The notes beneath the pieces are model-generated. The model did no database searches. It worked only from the letters and a program-made list of their open reading frames with translations, and was not told where the DNA came from. Positions 12,761 through 24,025 of a stretch of DNA of 64,000 bases are shown piece after piece. Position 1 is the first letter of the stretch. Every line of letters starts with the position of its first letter. The position numbers and the translations under genes were made by a program. Source of the stretch: Leguminivora glycinivorella (taxonomy: Eukaryota; Arthropoda; Insecta; Lepidoptera; Tortricidae); assembly GCF_023078275.1 (NCBI RefSeq), contig NC_062979.1:19883848-19947847 (forward strand), given 5' to 3'.

Positions 12761-13762
12761 TGATACTTTTCGTCGCGATTTATTTTTTAAGGTTCATATT
12801 CGACGTCCGCGTGTAGAATGGCTAGTAATGCTTAGTTAAATAAACGTCATGAATAAAATAGGGCAATCTTACACAGATCTACTATTGATTAAGTCCCACG
12901 GAAAAGTTCAGTAAGGCTTATGATGTTGGGACTTAAACAAAAATATATAAATACTGTATATAGACCTAAAATGTACCAAAGACTTGAATATTATTATAAA
13001 AGTATAACATTTTATTTGAGTATTAATTCGTTTTAAACCATAGGCAACCCTATCGTCCGACGCTGCGCACGTGCGGCTCGTTTCTTTGTTAGAATTTTGT
13101 AGGCATTTAAAAAGGCGGCATTTCGTGAACATCAAAGCAGTGGGCCTTTTGTACTAGGGCTGGTATGATGATGATGACTATTAACGATGAATGTTTTATT
13201 TTTTACATTCTTAATCAAAGGCTTCCAAAAAGGCCTAATTTTCCATACCAAATTCGAGTTTCCAATACGTCACGCTCGTAGTAAGTTAATACTAAAAATC
13301 ATGACGTAAAGGAATGCAAAAAAAGATGGAACAAACTTTCTATATTACTCGTATTCTTTAAATAAACTCTAAACAAGCTGAATTCAGCTTAAAATTATAA
13401 ATGTCTACGTAAATGGTTATAATATTTAAATATATTTCAGGATTAGGTCTTAGCCAAATACTAAGCCGCCTTTCTTTAGTTCAGAATGTTTATTTTAGCC
13501 CTTATAAATATTGAAACAGAATCTCATTTACTGAAAACTGAAGAAAATATAGTAATTTATGTGGGATTTAGAAACCCTTGCAAAATACTTAGACATACAA
13601 GTCTAAGTCGGGATTTGATGTATAATTTATTTCAAAAGTAGGTTAAATATTTGTAACGGCGAATTAGATATAAATTACACTAACTGGGTTTTTCATATGC
13701 ATTACAATCATGGACCAGATGAACCTATTGCAAATACTGAAGAATACATCAAATTGAATACA

Positions 13763-13930
13763 TCCATACTAATATTATAAATGGGAAAGTGTGTGTGTCT
13801 GTTTGTTTGTCCGTCTTTCACGGCCAAACGGAGCGACGAATTGACTTATCTCGAAAACTTCATACAAATGACGCCCAAAATATTATATAGATATTATTGT
13901 GATGTGTGAAGATGCCCCGCCTTTGAATGA
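13763..13930 (+). mobile_element. Non-autonomous Helitron-like 5' end
   Basis: TCCATACTAATATTATAAAT after an A, then TGTCCGTCTTTCACGGCCAA. Helitrons begin with TC after an A; this opening is widely repeated in lepidopteran DNA. The interior recurs at about 19048-19090. No 3' end was found for this copy. Confidence 0.5.
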
Positions 13931-14019
13931 TAGCTCACTAACAGTTGATAACTAAGCGGAACCTTATCATTTACTGCCCAGGCAGCATGATCCCTATCGC
14001 CTTACTAATAGGCAGGACT

Positions 14020-14466
14020 CGTAGCCGATTAGCACAAACGCTCACGAAAAATATAATATCGATCGCATATCTATCGCTTTTGCGTATTGGCGTGACAGAG
14101 CCAGACTACTTTTCGCTGCGTTTCGTTTTCGTTTCGCGTCGCAGAAATGCCAATTGGCTACGGGGCCAGCTGGCCAAAACAATCGCTGACGCTAGACGCC
14201 GATCGAAACGCAGACTGGCTCTGTCACGACAATACGGAAGAGCGATAGAGCTAAGCTACGATGAGTATTATCGTAAGCGTTTGTGCATTTGGCTACGTTC
14301 CCTGTTCAAAGATCAGGTGCCGTAGCCGAATGGCATTTCTGCGACGCGAAATGAAAACGAAACGCCGCGAAAGGTAGTCTGGCTCTGTCGCACCAATACG
14401 CAAGAGCGATAGAGATAGATGTCTGCGAGCGTTTCGTTTCGTGAGCGTTTGTGCCATTCGGCTACG
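14020..14466. repeat. Cluster of three CGTAGCCGAATGGCA foldback modules
   Basis: Module 1 is 14020-14162, module 2 about 14170-14297 (opposite orientation) and module 3 is 14321-14466. Module 3 has perfect 15-bp ends CGTAGCCGAATGGCA / TGCCATTCGGCTACG. All share CAAACGCTCACGAAA, CTATCGCTCTTGCGTATTGG and GACAGAGCCAGACTAC blocks. The long frame at 13945-14325 is only a by-product. Confidence 0.75.
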
Positions 14467-14508
14467 TATACCCAGGGAAGTTAGTCGCTTAAGCAAAAGA
14501 TATGCCTA

Positions 14509-14757
14509 CACTGAGAGAAATTTGCATTGTGAATTTAACAAGTTCGACTTGTTGCGGTTTATCCGTTTGAATCAGCCAAACGTATGTTTAAAACAATATG
14601 TGTCAGGTTGTTTTTATAAAATCGACTTGTTGATTCAAATATATTGCCGATCCAAATGACAAGTAGCTTGTTGTTTGAACCAAAGAGCACGTAGGCGCTA
14701 TTTTAACCAAAAAACTTGTTGAACGAACATTAAAACTGGTTGTATTTTCTCTCAGTG
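14509..14757 (+). mobile_element. MITE with CACTGAGAGAAA ends and TA duplication
   Basis: Terminal inverted repeats CACTGAGAGAAA / TTTCTCTCAGTG, flanked by TA on both sides (14507-14508 and 14758-14759), as in Tc1/mariner-type MITEs. 249 bp, no coding capacity. Confidence 0.8.
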
Positions 14758-14759
14758 TA

Positions 14760-16235
14760 TATCTAGAGCCACTGCCATGAGGTAGTAAAAGTTTAGATAG
14801 TTTACTCACGGTAGTTACACGGTAAAACATTTCAAATAGTTTTATTTAGTCTTTAAAATAAATTCAATCACATGAATGTTTAGAATCGGCCCGTGCTTCG
14901 AATTGGAAATACATTTCGGTAAATAAAATGTCAGTTTCACAATGGATAGTCATTATAATTCTATGTGAGTGTTTGACGTGTGCCACTACGTTTAAAGGGT
15001 AGTAAATGTTGACTTTAAAACTGTTTTTATAGTTTCCGTTTTAGATGTTTACATTATTTGTGTATTTTTAGAAATAGGCGTGAATACTTGACGGAAAATA
15101 ACATTTATAATTATTATATTTTATTATAGATTTTTTTTAGTACCCACATTTAGTTAGAATATTTATTTGAAAATATAATTTCACATAGGGTAGACCGAGG
15201 CGAATCGGATCACTGGGTAAATCGGATCAAGTTCAGCATTTCTTGAAAATTCAAATGATAGTGCCTAAACACATGCGTTGCGGCGTTTTTCACCATAAAC
15301 ACTGGCATAGGAAAAAAAATGATTTCCATCTTAATTATTTATAAAAAAAAACCACTTTATTTCGACCAACTGGGATCATACAATTTGAGTACACACATAA
15401 AATATCACAAATAATCACACTTAACAACAATAAAAATTAAATTAGTTTAACAAAAACAAAAAAGAATCTAGGAAATTACATTACATTGCACAACTAAATA
15501 ATAAAATTAAATAATTTATGCTTATTTCATTTCATATTAAATTTAATTGTTACACTGTTCATGAGAAGCAACGAGACACATATGTAGGTATACTGTTTTC
15601 ACTTTAATTTTATGTTAATTTTGTAAAATATTCATTTTGTTGCAAGTAGAAACATTATAAAGTACAAATAACTCTTCAGCATACCGGAAATTGCTTAATA
15701 CGCAATTGTTTTTCATATTTCCGTTAAAAATACCGTTTCAATTTAAATTTAAATCCCGGATGACACTGCCACATTAAAAAAAAACAATCCACCATTTTTA
15801 TTTCATGATTCACTGGCTGTTTACGCCACAGCCTTTGCCGATAGCGTTTTTCGCCGATTAAAAAAAAGAATCCCTTTGTTTCTTGCACACATATGCAAAT
15901 TTGACGTGATTTAGAGACTGCTTTGCCGTTTCGCGAAAACGATGAAAAATGCATACGGTTTGAAAGGGGCGCGATTAGCTCGGGGTGTTGAATTTAAAAT
16001 AATTTATTAAATTACGTAAACCGTACAGTCAGCAATAAAGGTGAATGTTTTTCTTTCAAAATAAAAAAAAATATTTTCAGCAATGACTTTGACACGTTCG
16101 ACTATACTTTGACATATCCATTTCACGTTCATTAGTAGGTATGTGTCACATAAAATAACATAACCTCAGGAGCTACTTATTTCTAAAAACGCGAACTTAT
16201 TTGTAACACCTATAAAGGAGAATTATGTTAATACG
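14760..16235. other. No gene seen
   Basis: AT-rich. At 15190-15230 AGACCGAGGCGAATCGGATC and GTAAATCGGATCAAG form a small internal repeat. The 76-codon minus frame at 15724-15954 has no known motif. Confidence 0.6.
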
Positions 16236-16238
16236 CTA

Positions 16239-16715
16239 CATGACCCTTTTTCAAAGTATGTCTTATATTATTAATTACTGTCTAATTAAACGAAAAAAAA
16301 TAGTACCATATTTTATTACGACTTAAAAACCCGCAAAAGACTTATTTAAAGTTTACTTTTACGTGATCAGGCAAAAACAACATCAGCCATATTAATAGAA
16401 TATCTATGACATGACGTCAGTATATTTAGAAAAAAATATTTCACATTGTCACACCCGTCAACGACTATGAATTTTAATACAATAGAGGTTGCTTCTATGG
16501 AGATCAGATTACTACCTCTAATTTCCATAGTGGATCTGAATTATGTGACGTCACTCCATTGGCCAACACCGTTTTTGGAGTCCATAATTTAAAAAAAAAC
16601 ATACACACATGTTTAATTAAAAATACGCAGTCATCACGCACTTTTAATGCCCGCAAGCTATAAATATTGATTTCTTAAGTCAAATACTACAGAAAACAAT
16701 ATATTGATGTGCTAA
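16239..16715 (-). repeat. Dispersed repeat, minus-strand copy (pair with 10.1-10.7 kb)
   Basis: Reverse-strand partner of 10119-10694. It contains two TGACGTCA-like palindromes (about 16412 and 16546) and an internal short hairpin between 16480 and 16540 (TCTATGGAGATCAGATTA...). Confidence 0.75.
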
Positions 16716-16719
16716 ATTC

Positions 16720-18930
16720 GATATCGATCGTCTAGTAGCCTATTACACCTACCTAATTTGAAAAACAAATATCTGCCTATGTTCAGTGTCCTGCAAACTT
16801 GCATGCAGAGTATGAATGAATTAATTGATAAATTCGCCATGCACTTTTGCAGCTGATAGTACTTTTATTTATTAACACGACGCTCAAACTTGTATATGCT
16901 ATTTTTGTTATATTGCGGACTGTTGAAATTACATACAATTTAGCATACTAATCAAATACCGCAATGTAATGCATACCGCATAAATAAATAGCACAGATAC
17001 TTTTTGTAAAGTTATCTCTGTATATTCATTGACCAGAAAAACAAATGAGTACCTATGTCACTATTGTAACATACTAATCTTCTAATCGAGTATGCTCTTA
17101 AGATGTTCGTACAAATATGTTTAAAATTATTAACTTCAAATATCTGAAATTTACAGTTTTTTTTTTTTCAATAAATTAAATTTAACCCACCACTAAAACT
17201 TGGCGGTCATACATCAAACTTGACCGCGGCCATATTTTAACGCGTACAACAATTTATAGCTCACGATACAACACGACAAATGATACCTCGACGTATCGCG
17301 GACGTCAGTTACTGTATTGTTGCTTTTATCGGTTACTTAGCCTGAGTTACGGTTCTTATGCCGATTAAAAACCTTACATCAGTTATGTTAAAGGCTGGAA
17401 AGAATATTTTTGAAGGCAATTTTGAGAGTCACATTGAATTGTACGGTCGGCGAATTAAGTTTTGAAAAATTTTCGGGGATTTAAATTTAATCCGTAATTT
17501 GTTTTCAGTTGTGTGTCAACAAATATCAGATTTTTAGTGTTCGATTATGCTTCAAAAGTAAATAGACAACAACAGACATTTATTTCAACTTGCTCTATTA
17601 TTATGCATTTTTACAAACCGTTCGTCCATAAATAGTGAAAACCCATTTCTGTCCATTTCTTGACATTTTGAACAGCGTGCGTATGAAAGCACAAACGCTC
17701 ACGAAACGCTCGTAGATATCTATCTCTATCGCTCTTGCGTATTGGCTCGACAGAGCCAGACTACCTTTTGCGGCGTTTCGTTTTCGTTTCGCGTCGTAGA
17801 AATGCCATTCGGCTACGGGACCTGGCCCGCCGGGCTATTTGAGTGTCGTCCTGGTGTCCCCCATGGCGTCCAACGTGTTAATAACTCTCTCGATGACTAT
17901 TATGAAACAATCACAATTTTAAAATATCCGTCAAGAGAGTTAAAATAGCTTCACTTTATAGAAAAAGTTATTGCAGCAATTCAATTTGTTCAAAATTAAT
18001 CTGATTTCGATGAGTATTTAAATAGGTACTTAATTATTTCGCTCAACATTTTAGTTGGCTTGCTTTTAATTTCATTAAAGAACTTATTAAAATAATTAAT
18101 ATAAGTTGCTGTATCATGATGCGGTTTACTTGAATTGATTTAATTTTATGTAACTTATAAGAATAAGATATTTTTAATGACAATGAGGTATATGTCGAAT
18201 TTTTATGAAACATATTACGTATTTGTACAATTATCAATTTCACAAAAAATTTAGTACTTAGGTACAATTTGGAAATCATCTCACATATATCTTGATGGGC
18301 TTAAAATAGTAACATGTCAACAAAGTATTTATTTTATGTGATTCTTCAATAATAGGAATACATGCAAAAAATTAACAATAGATTTAGATTTCTAACAAAC
18401 AACAGGCTACAGAAATAACAAAGCCCTACCTTATACTAGAATTCTCTTAGCTTTATTGTTAAAAGCAAGATTAATATGATAACTTTGTCACACGATACGT
18501 CAAGCCAGACTGATCACCTAGCTGAAATATGAACTACATACGCTTTCTGCCAGACTAAATAAAAACAAACGATTTCCAATACTAGGATCATTAATTTCAT
18601 CCTATATAATACTTGGTTACATTACAGCCAAGTTCGCTAGAAAACAGTGTGTATATTCACTAGTTAAGGTAGTTGTCGGGAGGCATGAAACTGTGTAGAA
18701 CAAAATGGTTCTCCTCGGTACCACTTCATGCGTTTATTGCATCTTGGCACGGTATGAGAGCACTATTGATTCCGTTTATCGTGATACTAAGTAGTATTGG
18801 GACGTACACATTTGTATTGTAAATTGTTGCTTTGTTTTATGATTTTGATTTATCTTTTCAATTACCTGTGAAAAATATTAGTAAAAAGAGTGTTGAAAAA
18901 TATTAGCTAAGTAATTATTGCGATAAAGAA
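16720..18930. other. No gene seen apart from the foldback at 17.7 kb
   Basis: AT-rich unassigned DNA with no notable frame or structure. Confidence 0.6.
17683..17822 (+). repeat. Foldback module of the CGTAGCCGAATGGCA family
   Basis: CACAAACGCTCACGAAACGC to AATGCCATTCGGCTACGGGA, with the same internal blocks as at 14.0-14.5 kb. Confidence 0.75.
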
Positions 18931-19109
18931 AACACACACATGTCATTAGCTATGCCGTTTTTCAGCAGGGTTCATTTAGGATTCTCAAAGATCGGCAATG
19001 TCCATGGGGCGGCTATGACTGCTTCCCATCAGGCGGCTCGTCTGCTCGTTTGTTTGTCCGTCTTTCACGGCAAAACGGAGAGACGAATTGACGTGATTTT
19101 TATAGGTGG

Positions 19110-19111
<2 letters not shown>

Positions 19112-19147
<36 letters not shown>

Positions 19148-19336
19148 TGGGGACACCTTACACAGATCAACTTAGTCCCAAACTAAGCAAAGCTTGTACT
19201 ATGGGTGCTAAGCGACGATATACATACTTAAATAGATAAATACATACTTATATACATAGAAAACATCCATGACTCAGGAACAAATATCTGTGCTGATCAC
19301 ACAAATAAATGCCCTTACCAGGATTTGAAGGGATGG
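19112..19336 (-). mobile_element. tRNA-derived SINE with poly(A), minus strand
   Basis: A run of about 34 T at 19112-19145 is the poly(A) tail on the minus strand. The body includes ATTGGGGACACCTTACACAG and GAAAACATCCATGACTCAGG. At the other end, GCCCTTACCAGGATTTGAAG resembles a mutated reverse-complement B box of a tRNA promoter. Confidence 0.55.
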
Positions 19337-19354
19337 AGAGTGACATAGGCTACT

Positions 19355-19975
19355 TTTTAGGGTTCCGTAGCCAAAATGGCAAAAACGGAACCCTTATAGT
19401 TTCGTCATGTCCGTCTGTCCGTCTGTCCGTCTGTCCGTCTGTCCGTCTGTCACAGCCGATTTACTCGGAAACTATAAGTACTACAGTGATGAAATTTGAT
19501 GGGAATATGTGTTGTATGAACCGCTACAAAATTATGACACTAAATAGTAAAAAAAAGAATTGGGGGTGGGGCCCCCCATACATGTAACTGAGGGATGAAA
19601 ATTTTTTTTTCGATGTACATACCCGTGTGGGGTATCAATGGAAAGGTCTTTTAAAATGATATAAAGTTTTCTAAAAAACATTTTTCTTAAAGTGAACGGT
19701 TTTTGAGATATCAGCTCTCAAAGTCGTAAAAAGTATGTCCCCCCCCCTCTATTTTTATAACTACGGGGTATAAAATTCTAAAAAAAATAGAGGTGATGCA
19801 TGCTAATTAACTCTTTCAACGATTTTTGGTTTGATCAAAGTATCTCTTATAGTTTTTGAGATAGGTTGATTTAACTGTAATTTTGGCAGGTGTATAAATT
19901 GACATAATAAGTTTATTATATTTGCTGCTACGGAACCCTTTGTGCGCGAGCCCGACTCGCACTTGGCCGGTTTTT
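19355..19975 (+). repeat. GGTTCCGTA-type dispersed element, full copy
   Basis: It opens with AGGGTTCCGTAG, a TCCGTCTG microsatellite (about 19410-19450) follows, and it ends with GCCCGACTCGCACTTGGCCG and GTTTTT. GGAACCCTT near both ends makes weak inverted repeats. Other copies lie at 32281 and 47579. Confidence 0.75.
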
Positions 19976-20502
19976 GTCTCTTTCTGACCCCCCATTTTCC
20001 TAAAACAGGAAATGGAAGTTTGCTTTTAGCATTTAACAATTTTCTAATTTAACACGTGCGAAGCCGCGGGCAAAATAAAGCTATTAACGCAATACAAAGA
20101 GTTAAAACGATCAAATAATCCACCAATTTTATTACTCCATAATGAATAGCACAAAACAGAGTACCAAAATTAATTTAGATCCAAATTCCGTTTCCATGTT
20201 TGCTCCAGTTTTCCCGATTGAATGACAACATTTGTATTTCAGTTTTAGTTTTAAATGGAGCGCTTGCAGTCAAATGAATTGCATTTTAGTTCTGTTTAGT
20301 TAGATAATTTAAAGTTTTATTGACACATTTAGGTAGTATTTGTTCATTTATTTGAGAAAAGATAATTTTAGGTTAGGTATTGTCTAATTTTAGTGCAGTT
20401 AAAATGAAAATGTTAAAATTGTTGGTGAAAGTAAAATAATCACTAGATTAGTAACATATTTTTTTTTCTTGTTACTTTTGTAAATTCTTGTTAGGCTAAC
20501 TA

Positions 20503-20653
20503 AAGGGGCTTCTAAACGGGCCATATTTTCACTTTAATATGTGGCAAGCAACTATTTGTGTTCCTCTCTTACTCACATGTTAAAGAAAGATACCTTATCA
20601 TTGCCGGACACATAATTATTGTAGTGAATATATGGCCCATTTAGAAGCTCCTT
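20503..20653. repeat. Short inverted-repeat element
   Basis: AAGGGGCTTCTAAACGGGCC pairs with GGCCCATTTAGAAGCTCCTT, extending through ATATTTTCACT / AGTGAATAT. About 150 bp; no ORF. Confidence 0.65.
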
Positions 20654-20689
20654 AAAACGCGTCAGCAAACACAAATTATTAAGCTAAGG

Positions 20690-20885
20690 CATATTATTAT
20701 TATATTCATACATATAATCACGCCCTTATCCCATGAAGGAGTAGGCAGAGCACATGAACTACTAAGTTTCAGTGCCACTCTTGGCAAAAAGGGGTTGAAA
20801 GAAATCCAAATTGTGACATTGCAGTGACAGGTTGCCAGCCTCTCGCCTACGCCACAATTTAACCCATATCCCACAGTCGACCTCT
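20690..20885 (-). repeat. Dispersed repeat (inverted partner of 9.3 kb)
   Basis: It matches 9283-9475 in reverse complement, with a longer 5' side: the segment after CCCATATCCCACAGTCGACC extends to about 20940. Confidence 0.7.
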
Positions 20886-21450
20886 ACGACACCCACGGGA
20901 AGAAAGGGGGTGGTGAAATTCTTAACCCGTCGCCACAGGGGTATTATTATATAGATAATTAAATTGGATAGTTGTATTTTTTTTATTTAAAACGGATGAT
21001 ATCCAGTGACTTTTAAGTGGTCTTAAAGGTGCTTTTAAAGAAAGAGTGGAATGTTCGTATGTTTATATTTGGGCCGTATAATAAGTATGCACAATCAGAG
21101 GCGTATCAAATAACTTTCCATTGCACTTTAATGTGGGTCGCAATTTCGAAACATATTAACATAACATGTATCACATAATGTCAATCGGAGGGGCGGAGAC
21201 GACCGAAATTAGCATCTACCACAAGTCTTGGTAGGCGAAGAGGCGGCTTCGGAAAATGGTCTGATTTTGAGAGCAACGGAATTATAGGTTGCTGAGTCCT
21301 TATTGCATAGGCAGTCGTTCATTAGTAGATTTATGAGAAAATGTATTAGATATTGAAGAAGATAATTTATAGGATTCATGAATGTCATGTACTTAGTATT
21401 GACCCACTGTGCAAAAGTACTTACGATCATATGAATAAAGTATGTACCTA

Positions 21451-21645
21451 ACTATAAATTGAAATAGATATCATACACGAAAGAAAAAAATTACAAGGCC
21501 CACTGGTGGCCTCGCCGGGAATCGAACCCGGGTCTTCAGCTTACGCGGCTAACGTCTTTACCACCACTAGACCTCCCGCCCGCCGTGGTACCTGACAAAA
21601 TTTCTCTAGTGTATGTTATCTCTGATAAGCCTAGGCGCCTTTTGA
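21451..21645 (-). mobile_element. tRNA-derived SINE, minus strand
   Basis: On the minus strand it contains GGTTCGATTCC, a perfect RNA polymerase III B box, at 21518-21528. An A-box-like GTCTAGTGGTGGTAAAGACG lies 5' of it, and the last 60 bp are TTTCGTGTATGATATCTATT-like. It matches 47051-47246 end to end. No cloverleaf-competent true tRNA was recognised. Confidence 0.75.
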
Positions 21646-21699
21646 CCAACTCTAAGGGCGAGCAATTAGCCTTATCAGAGATAACATACACTAGAGAAA
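21601..21699. repeat. 29-bp perfect inverted repeat at the SINE 5' end
   Basis: TTTCTCTAGTGTATGTTATC and the following 9 bases at 21601-21629 are repeated in inverse at 21671-21699 with a 41-base spacer. The 47 kb SINE has only the first arm, so the second arm is a locus-specific inverted duplication. Confidence 0.75.
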
Positions 21700-21849
21700 T
21701 CAGTCGAAAACAGTGAAGTCACTTCTCATTTTTTTTGGTTTAGGTATTAACAGTCATCAATTGCTTGAAGATTGTATTATTTTACAAAATTATACAATTT
21801 TAAACTAGATCCATTTAAGTAAGAGAGCTTTGTACCTTTTTTATCATTG

Positions 21850-21980
21850 TGTTTTTTTTTCATAAGCAACGTAACCTCTGCATGTTGTTACATCTGTTTT
21901 TGTTTATTGCGCATTACTTGTAAACTATGTGAAGTGTGCAATAAAGAGTGCAATTGTATTGTATTGTATTGTATTTATAA
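21850..21980 (+). repeat. LINE 3' UTR with (ATTGT)n tail
   Basis: GTGTGCAATAAAGAGTGCAA followed by ATTGTATTGTATTGTATT; the AATAAA signal and short tandem tail mark a LINE 3' end. Confidence 0.55.
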
Positions 21981-21984
21981 TGCC

Positions 21985-23290
21985 AAAATTTTTACAACTG
22001 CCAAGATCTAGCTGAAGCTGCAAGACGCTCGAATGTTGTAATACTCTTAAGGATATTTAGTAAATTAACGAAAGCGTATTTTCCGGGGCCAACTCTCAGT
22101 CTACAACTGTCACTTTAACAATTTAGGGTAACCGCGCCAAGAGTGGACCGTTTGGCCGCCATTGTGCTCGCCCCTGCTGCAAATTACGTTTTTGTTTGCT
22201 ATTTTACGGACAAATGTCGCTCGGAAATTTCGCGTTTTGCTCTACTAAAAGTTTTTGTTTGACTTTGCGAATTTAGATTGTTTAGGTAATTGTGTTGTTA
22301 CGGTTTGCTGGTTAGGTTTGTTTTAATTTAGTGTTTGAAGTATACATTTTAGAAGAAAACATTTTATAACACTAATGCGTACCTATTAATGTAAGCCTAG
22401 TATTTTAGACAGTCTTTTAATTTACTTCACGGCCTATAATTGTTTTTTTTATCTCGCGTCTCAGGTGGAGTTCTTTAAAATAAAGAACTAATTATGAAAA
22501 ATCCAAGCGGTCACAAAAAGAGAAACGTCGAAGGACGTATTAAATTAAAAAATATATAGTTGTTATAGTAACCAAATTTGAAAAAAAAAAGATATATATT
22601 TCATTTTATTATTCATTAAAATCTTTACTTACCGTCGAGTAAAAAAAACGATGTATTGGTACGTAACTTTCTTCACAAATATTTAATTTAATTCATCTAC
22701 AATGAATAATCAATGTCTATAATTTCACAGACCTTTGTGCCGACATTAAATTTATGTTCGCAGAAATGAAATCCGAATATCACAAAATTTCTAACACTAA
22801 GCCCTCAATATCAGCAATAAACGCTTAACAGACCCTGTCATGTCTCCCATATGTCAGTCCCTCACAATGGAATTAGTCCGCATTCAAAGTACCAGGGCAA
22901 ATTCGCACCATAGCGAATTCACAATATCACAAACTTAATTCCAAAAAGTTATAACTACCTACAAACCCCTTAGCGACATACGTCTATTTGAAATTAATCG
23001 AACGCGTTCTGGATAACGGAACATTGAGGGAATAAAGTTACATCTGGGTGGCCTCTGATAGGACATATGCCGTTTTTGGGATAACCTTAGCAAGTGCACT
23101 GACGGGTGACACTTTGAGCCCCCGATACTGACATTATGTGACAACAGTGGGGCGGGCACAATGGTCGATCATTGACGCAGTTACCCTTTTAGAATTTAAT
23201 ATTACATTTCACATGCAGACTTTAAAAGTGTTTGCATATATTATGTTAATGTATTCATTGGGTCAATTGTTAGAAGTGTTATTGGTTAGA
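21985..23290. other. No gene seen
   Basis: Unassigned. A GC-richer patch at about 22125-22200 (GGCCGCCATTGTGCTCGCCC) is the only compositional feature. Confidence 0.55.
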
Positions 23291-23308
23291 TTAGGTTTTA
23301 GTTTGTTT

Positions 23309-23678
23309 TCTATCGGGACATGGCTGCTTTGGGAGATATCTGCACAAGATTGCTGGCAGAGAGCCAACAGAGGAATGCCATGAATGCGGTGCAGCGGTTG
23401 ATACTGCCCAACACACACTAGAAGACTGTCCAGTGTGGGGCCCAGAGCGTGCTGACCTAATTGCTATAGTGGGGCCAGACCTGTCGCTGCCAGCGGTGGT
23501 TAAGTCCATGGTTGACAGTGAAAGATCTTGGCAAGCGATGCAAATCTTCTGCGAAGAGGTCATGCAGCAGAAGGAAATGGCGGAACGCGCTAGGGAGATC
23601 GCCCCAATGGCCGATCAACGGCGCCGCAAGCGTGCTCGACGCAGACGGGTCGCACACGACCGCCGCCTGCCTCCGTAG
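23309..23678 (+). pseudogene. R1-clade LINE ORF2, C-terminal fragment with zinc-knuckle-like motif
   Basis: This is the last 120 or so codons of an R1-type polyprotein; endonuclease and reverse transcriptase are missing because the insert is 5'-truncated. It opens in frame at about 23310 with GHGCFGRYL, then shows ECHECG..DTAQHTLEDC, a CCHC-type cysteine/histidine cluster typical of R1-clade C-termini, where it is thought to bind nucleic acid. Next come PVWGPER and DLSLPAVVKSM, and a strongly basic Arg-rich end before the TAG stop. The frame has no internal stop, consistent with a young insertion. It is not a functional gene: there is no own start and the frame simply begins at the truncation point. 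Confidence 0.8.
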
Positions 23679-24025
23679 GTTGATCGCAGGATGACAGGCA
23701 CGGGGACGCCTGCCATCCATTGCACACGCGGTCCCTGAGAGGTCGACCGTACTGGATACGGTCCATTTGTGTCCGAGGCTATCAAGGGCCTCCGGAGGTG
23801 GTGCTCTGCAAAGCGGACTGGTTCTGGTGGTGCTGTAGATGTAAAGCGGGAGCGTACCTTCAGCCCACCGTTACAGAACAATGGCGGCAGATGGGGGGGT
23901 TGTTTAGTGGGTAGACTTGGGGTCTCATTAGCCCTTAACAAGGAGTCCCACATAACCACTCGGGTCCTTCCCCGCACCCGAGTGGTATGCGTAATGCATT
24001 TTTCCCCTCCTAAAAAAAAAAAAAA
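23309..24025 (+). mobile_element. 5'-truncated R1-clade LINE with poly(A) tail and 15-bp TSD
   Basis: The C-terminus of an R1-clade ORF2 is followed by about 330 bp of 3' UTR and a run of A ending at 24025. GGTTTTAGTTTGTTT occurs at 23294-23308 and at 24026-24040, directly flanking the insert, and is taken as the target-site duplication. Classical R1 elements insert in 28S rDNA; no rDNA is seen here, so this is a non-rDNA member of the clade or a stray insertion. The 3' UTR holds a short CACTCGGGT / ACCCGAGTG hairpin near 23955-23985. Confidence 0.85.

Larger units (their letters stand above)
19040..20084 (+). mobile_element. Helitron-like shell interrupted by nested repeats
   Basis: The interior block TGTCCGTCTTTCACGGCAAA near 19055 matches the Helitron-like start at 13.8 kb. 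Its probable end, GTGCGAAGCCGCGGGCAAAA then CTATT at 20081, lies about 1 kb away. Between them are a SINE and a GGTTCCGTA element, so the shell seems to have been opened by later insertions. Confidence 0.4.

Noticed and set aside
13945..14496. Frames of 126 and 67 codons rich in Arg
   Set aside because: They lie within the foldback modules at 14.0-14.5 kb, on opposite strands of the same palindromic DNA.
21510..21585. A possible true tRNA gene (also 47110-47185)
   Set aside because: The B box is perfect, but the acceptor stem does not pair well, and both copies carry the same non-tRNA 3' extension, so they are SINEs.
22120..22200. GC-richer patch as a promoter
   Set aside because: No open frame, TATA or initiator context follows it, and similar patches occur in repeats elsewhere in the window.
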